A stretch of 64,000 bases of DNA from Haematococcus lacustris (lineage: Eukaryota; Chlorophyta; Chlorophyceae; Chlamydomonadales; Haematococcaceae): NCBI GenBank assembly GCA_030144725.1, contig JASKMD010000025.1, positions 4,872,471 through 4,936,470 of the forward strand, in the 5' to 3' direction. Within the stretch, counting starts at the first letter, position 1; every line of letters starts with the position of its first letter. Below the pieces are notes generated by a model. It saw nothing but the letters and a program-made list of their open reading frames with translations, searched no databases and was not told where the DNA came from. A program made the position numbers and the translations under genes. This document shows, one piece after another, positions 57,097 through 64,000 of the stretch.

Positions 57097-59715
57097 GGTC
57101 ACCCCCGCCATTGGCTGCACCCCCATGGCTCAAGAGATAACTTTCTAACTCATTTCTGCACGGATGAGGCCGCCGATTTGTGCGATGAGTTGCTGATGGC
57201 CCGAATAGAGTGCAGCCAGCCCCAGCGTTTTGCCGGGTGGCTGGCCCCCAACACGCGACGTGTTCTGGAGCGTCGTAGACACATTTAGCGACGGCATTAG
57301 GCAGCCTGGACCCAGAGCGGCGTGAATGGCGCATCCTGACTGGACATGCCAACTTTTCAGGTTAGCACGCATCAGTGCTGCAACGTCCTAGCACGAATCG
57401 AGACCCACTCCCAAGCTCACCTGCTGCTTTTCGGCCTGCTTCCTTGCCCCCTTCTCCAAAGTGTCACCTATTGTCATCAAACGGCGCCTCTGCAGGTCGA
57501 TGGCATTGTGGGTTGGGAGCGTGACCGCGATTGCGGATTGTCGCTGAAAACAGGTTCAGTCCACATGTTGCAGCCATTTTTTAGTTGCACAAGAGTTCCT
57601 GATTACTGGTGCTTGTGGCTTCTGAGCAACCACGAACGGCAAGCATTAGTGAAAAACATGCAGACACTGAGCTGTGAGAAGTGTTTGCCGTTGTGCAGGC
57701 CTGTAAACGCCATGGTTACCAAGAAAAGGGGGGTGATGGCTAGATGTGCCGGTGCGCAAAAAGCGAGGGAGGTTATGGCACAGCGCAGGGCTGCTGAGGC
57801 TGAAGCCAAGGCCCTGGCTGGTGCTGCTGAGGCTGAAACCCAGGCACAGGCTGATGCTGGTGCTTATGAGGCTGATGAGGCTGGTGCTGATGAGGCTGGT
57901 GCTTATGAGGCTGATGTTGGTGCTTATGAGGCTGAGGCCCAGTCACAGGCTGATGCTCGTGCTTATGAGGCACAGTTGCACCAGCTGCAGCCTGAACTGC
58001 AGCAGAGGGAGCAACAAGCTACTGACACCCAACGCTTGCAACATCTACAGCAACAGCTGCAGGACCTGCAGCAGGATGAACTTCAACGTAAGGAGCAGCA
58101 GGTGGCTGAGCAGGTGGCTGAGCAGGTGGCTGAGCAGGTGGCTGAGCAGGTGGCTGAGCATCCACCAAGACATAGCATGTCAGGGAGCATATTGGAAGCA
58201 GAGGACCATGTCAGTGTTCGTGGCATGTGCACACTACCAGGACATGGCTGGCAACTACAGGGAGGAGTCAGTGTTTGTGAGTGCTGACAGGTGTGACCAG
58301 TCTGCTGAGGCTTCCACCACAGCCCTTGTGCAAGTGATAGGTTTGGGGTGCCTGTGCAAGTGCCTGTGCAAGTGCCTGTGCAAGTGCCTGTGCAAGTGAT
58401 AGGTTTGGGGTGCCTGTGCAATGGTCATATGGTGCCACATCGCATTTCAAGAGCACGCATGACTCTGAGGGTGGGGTGGCTAAGAGGGAGTGGAGGGAGC
58501 AGATGTTAGTCCATCCTGAACTGGTGGGGAAAGTGTGTGGGGCTGCTGTGCTGACAGATTGGGCTAACAAGCATTTTGCTGTACCATGCCATGCACAAGA
58601 CACCAGTGCCAGCCACCGGCAACGTGGACACATCATGCGTCGGCGCTACCTGGTGCTGGACAACGCTAGGCAAGCAGGTGTATGCAGTATGCCAGAGGCT
58701 GATGTGGAGCGCATGCATGATAAGGTGGAGGGGTGCAGGGCAATGCACCGCATGGTGTTCACACCTGACAGGGAGCAGCCTCAATGGGCCATGGCTGCTT
58801 GTGCATGCAGCACGTGCATGAGTGTGCCATGCCTGCCATGCATGAAGCCTGACACCACTACCCCACTTGAGCCCATGCCCATGTTTCAAGACACTGTGAA
58901 GGAGGTGTATGATGACGAAGAGTGTTATGCATTGTTGATGTGGTTCCATCCCGATTTGTTGCATGATGAGGTGTGCTTTGGCAAACTGACCAACACACAC
59001 TGTGCACGATATTGCCAGCACATGGGGTTGGATAGGCCAAAGGAACGTCGGAAACTGCGTCGTTTAGTGGTGAGGGACCTAAGGAGTGAGCAGCTGGAGT
59101 TTGAATATGAGGTGAACCGTTTATATGGCTGATTAGGCTGGTTATGTAAGGTGCATGGGGGTCTACTTTGGAGCATCACAAACGGCCCAAACATGAACAC
59201 AACGCGTTTATGTCCTGATTACACGATAGAAGCCCACACAAGGAGCCGCACAGAATTGGCAGTTCACATCCTGCCGCCCTGGTTGGACAGTGAGAACGGC
59301 CGGAAAAGCACCCTTTTCATGCAAAATTTGTCGCACGCTTGTTGTCGCACATTGTTGTGCAGGAAAAGCCCGGAAGCCACACCAGCACTATCAAGCACAT
59401 GATCAGCACTAGCACTAGCACTAGAACACATGTCGGGGGGTTCCTGCGCCCGACAAGAAATTCAAAATTTTGAAAAGCTGAGCCGCTGAGCGAGATAGCT
59501 ATTCGCCGATCACAGCCCCACTAAGCAGGCCAATTCCGGCACAATGCGACCAGAATTCTCAACACCCCCGCCCGCCCCGGCACAGGTGCACATCAGCCCG
59601 AGCAGCCCGCTAGCCTCGCGCTCGTGAGCTGCACAGCCCTGCGCAAGAATCGCTGAAAAACTCTTAAAGATCAGTCGGATAGTTATCAGGGGTGCAGCCA
59701 ATGGCGGGGGTGACC
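57097..59715. mobile_element. 2.6-kb DNA transposon related to the 7.2-kb element
   Basis: Perfect 27-bp inverted ends starting GGTCACCCCCGCCATTGGCT, with the 4-bp duplication ATGT at 57093-57096 and 59716-59719. The terminus shares GGTCACCCC and the following GCC.TTGG with the element at 47624. It encloses the gene at 57346-59132. Confidence 0.75.
57346..59132 (+). CDS. Coiled-coil, Cys-rich protein borne on a transposon, unknown
   Basis: Two open segments: 57346-58287 and 58410-59132. The first has MVTKKRGVMARCAGAQKARE, a long Ala/Glu/Gln coiled coil with tandem EADEAGA and AYEA units, and a VAEQ repeat (58098-58160). The second has REWREQMLVHPELVGKVCG, VLTDWANKHFAVPCHAQDTS, a cluster of Cys (ACACSTCMSVPCLPCMKP), and ends LRSEQLEFEYEVNRLYG at TGA 59130. 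Between them lies a 12-bp GTGCCTGTGCAA repeat flanked by two copies of GTGATAGGTTTGGGGTGCC. A one-base difference in each G4 would keep one frame (VPVQ repeat). It may be the transposase or an accessory protein. No DDE motif was recognised. Confidence 0.5.
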
Positions 59716-59760
59716 ATGTACAGAAGACAACACCTTGTGATATCCACGCATTCCGGGACT

Positions 59761-59935
59761 TGACTCCGGCGCCCCCAACCAATAGAAAACCTACCCCGGG
59801 TGATCAAAACGTCGTCGCGTTTCAGCCACGTGGTTTCTATGTATGGGTCGCACATCCCCGGATAGAGAACCCTGTCACTGACAGTGTCAGCTACGCAGTG
59901 CGATGTGTTTCATTTGACAGGCGACATGGGAACCT
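59761..59935 (+). mobile_element. Fragment of TCGGGCGRCCCCAAC-related family
   Basis: TCCGGCGCCCCCAACC start followed by ATCAAAACGTCGTCGCG, CAGCCACGTGGTTTCT and GGATAGAGAACCCTGTCA. This is the reverse complement of 54605-54680, next to the end fragment at 54684-54735. It shows that the two lie in one longer element type. Confidence 0.55.
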
Positions 59936-59942
59936 ATGAGAG

Positions 59943-60422
59943 CAGTGTTGTGAATCTTCAGATTTTCAGATTTTCAATTTTCAGATTTTCAATGAAAATG
60001 AAAGTGTTTCATTGAAAAACTGAAAGAGTTTCATCGTCAGTGAAACTGAGCGGATGCCGCTGGTTCTCAGCCTATCCTTTCAAACGCGACTTGTTTGTAG
60101 GCCTGCACTGTTTGAAATGCAGAAATACTTAGGTTGCCAAAGGTCAGACATGCAAGCCATTTTAAAAGATGCAAGCCGTCCATGCTGTCCGTGGATCCGC
60201 CATCTGTGGCGTTTTCTGGCTTGCGCTTCTTCCGCTGTGGCTGTAGCGCGCTGGCGCCAACCAAGTTAATCACAGCACAGCCAATCACTCTGCAACACCC
60301 GATCTGCGATCTGACCGGGGGCAGCACCCGGCACTTTCAGATTTTCAGTGAAGACGTTCAGATTTTCAGATGAAAATTTTCATTGAAAATGTGAATGAAA
60401 ATCTGAAATTTTCACAACACTG
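59943..60422. mobile_element. hAT-like MITE, 8-bp target duplication TATGAGAG
   Basis: A 480-bp insert with inverted ends CAGTGTTGTGAA and GATTTTCAG/CTGAAAATC-rich subterminal repeats. TATGAGAG is at 59935-59942 and 60423-60430. It is inserted exactly at the left border of copy B (60431). Confidence 0.85.
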
Positions 60423-60430
60423 TATGAGAG

Positions 60431-61655
60431 TCAGGCGGCCCCAACATTCAAAAAATGACAGGAAAACGACCCCTGGTAGTAGGACGGCTGTAACTCTGCA
60501 CTCACTACGTTAAATGTTATGCTAGTTGGCTCACAATGTAGGCAACCCGGCCAGCTACCTTTTCCCCATCCAGAATATTAATCCAGTCAGTAGACCGTGC
60601 AGAGCAAAGCTTCAAAGTTACTAATTTAAATTTGAGCCACAGCGAGGCATGCAGTCATCGCTTCGACCGCCCGCGCCGCTTAGGCTGCTCTACATGAGCA
60701 TGCGCGTCGGAAGCAGCAGTCGGATCGGAAAGCGGATGCGGGAATGTGGCACTGAGCCCACCTCCTACCCATACCTGGAGGGCAATGCCACAGCTCGACC
60801 ATTTGGACTTACAACGTGCTACTTACTAGGTTAAGCTCCTCTAAGACAGTGTTACAAACGCTCATACTCAGATAAGCCAAAAGCACATTTTGGTCTGTGA
60901 CCGTCAACTCCCTTAGCCGATCTCAGGGCCAGGGCCATGCAGTCAGTCACACAGCTCCACACCATGGCCGATTTTTGACTCGGCTCCTCATAGTGTTATA
61001 CTCCCCTACATGCCATCCACCTGCGTGCAAAGTTTCATAGCTCAACTGCCACCCCACAGCCCCGTGGCCCTGATTCTGCTTGGAGAACATGATGTCACTT
61101 TGAAGATGTCAAACTGATAGAGGCCTGGGTTGTTTAATGTGCGGTTTGTTTTAAGAGATGCACCAATGAGTCAAGAACAAACATTACGTATCGCTTTTTC
61201 TATGGGTGCAGCGGCTGCAACACAGTGGAGGACACAGGTGATGAGGGGAGGGTGTAGGCCGGTGATACCTTAGTGTGCGCCGACGCAAATGGTGTATTTG
61301 GCGAAAGCGAATACGCCCAGATGTTTCAATCACCCCGTCAAGGTGCCCTGCACGCCCGGCAGACATCGCGTTGGGTGTTGGCCGGACATTCCATTTGTGC
61401 ACAATCAGCTCACTACGCTAGGTAGATGGGGTGTCAGCGATGTGGCTCACCGTGCCAAGGAGACCCGTCTCGCCGCTGTGATTTGTTCGCGGGCACATGT
61501 GGCAGTACGCGAGCAGAGACTCCAATGGCTAGCGCTGATGGTCAGATTACGCGGACTAAACCGCCAATGCCAATGTGATAAACGCTATCGAGAACAGTGC
61601 AGTTTTGAGAGAGAACTTGCATGAAGATTACCAACCCCATGTTGGGGCCGCCCGA
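60431..61655 (+). mobile_element. DNA transposon, TIR TCRGGCGGCCCCAAC, copy B
   Basis: 1,225 bp. Ends TCAGGCGGCCCCAAC and GTTGGGGCCGCCCGA, with the 7-bp duplication ATGAGAG at 60424-60430 and 61656-61662. It is co-linear with copy A over its length, without the 450-bp insert. No transposase, so non-autonomous. Confidence 0.82.
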
Positions 61656-61902
61656 ATGAGAGCGACTCATTGAAGACATGTGGTCTAGGATCAGTCTGCA
61701 TATCCCACACTTTGCTTCCACTCTACGCACTGTGAACCCCTCTTTACACCCACACACCCTGTAGGCACTCCCCTTCCTCACACTGCCCCGTACTTCACAC
61801 CGCTCATGCCTGTCCCCCCACCAGGACGCTGCCTACCCCTCCTCGAGTTGGTACAGGGCTCGGCCACGCAGCCACACCTGGCTCACTGTTATGCCCAGGT
61901 GT

Positions 61903-62112
61903 TTACAATCAGCGCATCTTTGTCATGCTAACTCTTCACCATAGCCTTCACGGTCAGGCAATACTGTAGGTGGTAGGCACACATGCACCATGTCCATGTG
62001 CATTGGGTACACTCCACACTGCCCATTAACACCATTCGAGTAGTCCCGCTAGTGGCCACTAGTGGTCCCGTAGTGGCCACTAGTGGCTCAAATGGAGGCC
62101 CTAGTGAGGGAC
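61903..62112 (+). mobile_element. Fanzor-element right end R6
   Basis: ACAATCAGCGCATCTTTGTC through CTAGTGGCCACTAGTGG to CCCTAGTGAGGGAC. The last CAAGGGGGCTG is missing, replaced by CTGACTG. An extra CCACTAGTGG copy lies in the palindrome region. No Fanzor coding part precedes it. Confidence 0.65.
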
Positions 62113-63060
62113 CTGACTGTTATGCTGGTTTCGAACCTTCGTCAGCCTGCCCCGCATCAGCATTGAGGACCCCCGGGGTTGATGGCGCTCAGGCCATGGG
62201 AGCTAGCCGCCCCAGCCGCCCCAGCCGCCCCTTGGCACGGTCCATGACATACACCTCCCAGGCCAGCACCAGGACCAGCCCACTACTTCACTTACATCCA
62301 GGACCAAGGCACCACAGCCCGCTGCTCATCCTGCTCATTTGACCCCGCCAGCCCCATCCCCAGCCCTGCAAAAGGTGTGTTTCATGTCCCACCCACACCC
62401 CTTGCGTCACACACCACTCTCACACACACCTCCATGCACAGCACAAGCAGTACAGATCAGGAGTATAGACCGCAGGTCTGTGCAAACAGAGCAGACAGAC
62501 AGGCTGCCCAGGAGACCCTGGATGGGCTGCAGGTTGGGCAGTAGCCAGCTGACGCCATCGGGCGGAAGCGAGCTGAGCTGCCACATAGCCTGACGCCAGC
62601 CCAGTGCTTAGCTCAGGGCATGAGAGCAGCCAGCTGCCACTTGGCAGCATTGTATGACTGGCATGACTGTGTGTCATACAGGTACAGCCTGGCTGGAACA
62701 TAACACCGAGTGCTCCATGCTGCCTCGTCCAAGCTCCAAGCTGGTCTTGCCCAGCACACCGCTGTCTTGCTCAGTGCTGCTGCATTGGCCAGCTGGCCCG
62801 CAGCCTGCGTGGCCCTCACTTGCAGTAGGGGGCATCCGTGACGGCCCAGGTGAACACCTGAGACACATGGGCACACCAGTGTTGTTTCTATTGGCTTGCC
62901 CAGTTGCATGGATTTTTGAGTCTAATTTACATGGCCCATCTTCATATCCCTAGCTTCAAAGCTCGACATTACTTGGCTCTGGTCACAGCACAGCTGCAGC
63001 AGTCCAGGGGCATGGCGCACGGCAGGGCAGCGGCCTGCTGCATGCTGCCAGTACCTGGCT
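62113..63060. other. Stretch without a recognised gene
   Basis: Short frames on both strands only. A CCGCCCCAGC repeat lies at 62209-62232. Confidence 0.45.
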
Positions 63061-63074
63061 GCTACTGGCTGCTC

Positions 63075-63165
63075 GCCGCATGCTGCCACAAGCTGTATGG
63101 CACATGCTGCCACAAGCTGTATGCCGCATGCTGCCACAAGCTGTATGGCTGTATGGCTGTATGCT
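63075..63165. repeat. CATGCTGCCACAAGCTGTATG tandem repeat
   Basis: Three copies of a 27-bp unit (GCATGCTGCCACAAGCTGTA), then short GGCTGTAT copies. Confidence 0.85.
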
Positions 63166-63224
63166 GTGACATCAGCCAGAAGAGTTCCCTTCACCCCTGA
63201 CTGACTGTGGCCCTGAGGCTGCAG

Positions 63225-63600
63225 GTGACAGGGCCCTAGCCCTGTACTGGGGCCAGACCAGCCACTGTACAGCAACTTTACAGCTGGCAAGGGGCAGTGC
63301 TGGGGCTTGGGGCAGCTTCGGCCCTGCGGCTGAGTGTGAGAGGCCCTAGCCCTGCACTGGTGCCTGAGCCCAGTGAGGCAACTCGCCAGTTTGACAAACA
63401 TGACAAACATGCACTACTGTAATATTGCGTATCAAGCTTGGGACAGTGTATTCTACATGCGGCTGTGGTGCTGGGGAGGGCCCTAGCCCTGCACTGGGGC
63501 CACACCAGCAACTGTACAGCGCTGGCAGGTGGCAGTGCTGGGGCTTGGGGCGGCTGCGGCAGAGGCAGCAGGGCAGTGCCCAACAATGGACACAGGGCAG
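63225..63600. repeat. Local duplication of about 120 bp
   Basis: The sequence GGGCCCTAGCCCTGTACTGG to GGCAGTGCTGGGGCTTGGGG (63230-63315) recurs at 63477-63555, with a partial third copy at 63340-63375. Confidence 0.75.
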
Positions 63601-63817
63601 GCAGGGGCAGTGCTGGGCCTAGGGACAGCTGGGGCCCGAGGCCGGCTCAGCTGCTCCCAAGATATTCTACATGCCGCTGTGGTGCTTATGGCGGCAGGAG
63701 CTTGGTGGATTGACAGGCAGGCAGCCACACAGGCAGCGGGGCAGCAATGGACCCAGCGCTGGACACAGCGCTGGAGGGGGCAGCGCTGACCCCATGGGTG
63801 GCTGTGGCAAGAGGGCG

Positions 63818-63914
63818 GCTCACCTAGAAAAAGAATGAAAAGACTACTCCAGCAGAGCCGGCGTGCATTAATTGCGAAGCTACCGCCTGGAGGGGGCATG
63901 GCCTGCTCCCACTA
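63818..63914 (-). mobile_element. 5'-truncated LINE 3' tail, diverged
   Basis: The minus strand reads GTGGGAGCAGGCCATGCCCC, CAGGCGGTAGCTTCGCAATT, AATGCACGCCGGC, then GGAGTAGTCTTTTCATTC. It is the same tail as at 39593-39690, with a changed hairpin loop. Confidence 0.7.
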
Positions 63915-64000
63915 CCTAACTCAGTAGCAAAGGAAACCCCTTGAACCCCCATCCCTGGGCTCAACAAACAGGAGCCAGGGTGCGTGTTGCATCCAGGGTT

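Noticed and set aside
62128..62145. GGTTTCGAACCTTCG as part of a tRNA
   Set aside because: The flanks do not fold into a cloverleaf, and the left side is a Fanzor right end.

Overview
The window is nuclear DNA of a GC-rich, repeat-rich green alga. Genes have short exons with canonical GT-AG introns, often starting GTGAGT or GTGCGT. Proteins carry long runs of Ala, Pro, Gln and His, and intergenic DNA is full of CTG/CAG and G-rich microsatellites. A plant-type NEK kinase, a Fanzor family and a LINE with a C-terminal restriction-like endonuclease all fit the Chlamydomonadales. Haematococcus is my best guess, but it is an inference from style, not from a search. Two runs of exactly 500 N (2300-2799, 46001-46500) are fixed-size assembly gaps of unknown true length.

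Layout. 1-2300 (-): three exons of a WDR76-type WD40 protein, cut by the first gap. 3390-4240: a GGGGA pentamer tract. 6397-21154 (-): one NEK-family Ser/Thr kinase gene with ten exons. Its kinase domain is built from nine small exons and fused to a single exon of about 8.6 kb coding a huge low-complexity tail. Its introns hold a GGTCA satellite, a LINE 3' tail and Fanzor-element remains. 19.6-32.2 kb (+): three decayed Fanzor copies and several copies of their conserved right end. 24.95-37.09 kb: a large inverted duplication whose two arms each carry the same eight-exon, 258-aa secreted LRR gene. The 3.4 kb spacer holds a 602-bp non-autonomous retroelement. It starts with a candidate HDV-like ribozyme, ends with the 3' tail of the LINE, and has a target-site duplication.

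39.59-46.5 kb (-): an autonomous LINE with an intact 2,096-aa ORF (RT, PHD finger, RNase H, CCHC, PD-(D/E)XK), flanked by a 13-bp target duplication, its 5' end lost in the second gap. 47.62-54.85 kb: a 7.2 kb DNA transposon candidate with about 118-bp terminal inverted repeats and a 4-bp duplication. It is packed with satellites, including two arrays of a 14-bp E-box dyad. 54.97-61.66 kb: nested DNA transposons, namely two copies of a family with TIR TCGGGCGGCCCCAAC, two hAT-like elements with 8-bp duplications, and a 2.6 kb relative of the 7.2 kb element carrying a cysteine-rich gene. 61.9-64 kb: a Fanzor right end, minisatellites and another LINE tail.

Host genes I can support are the WD40 gene, the kinase and the LRR pair. 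Most of the rest is mobile or satellite DNA, and several elements are dated relative to each other by nesting and by empty sites in duplicate copies.
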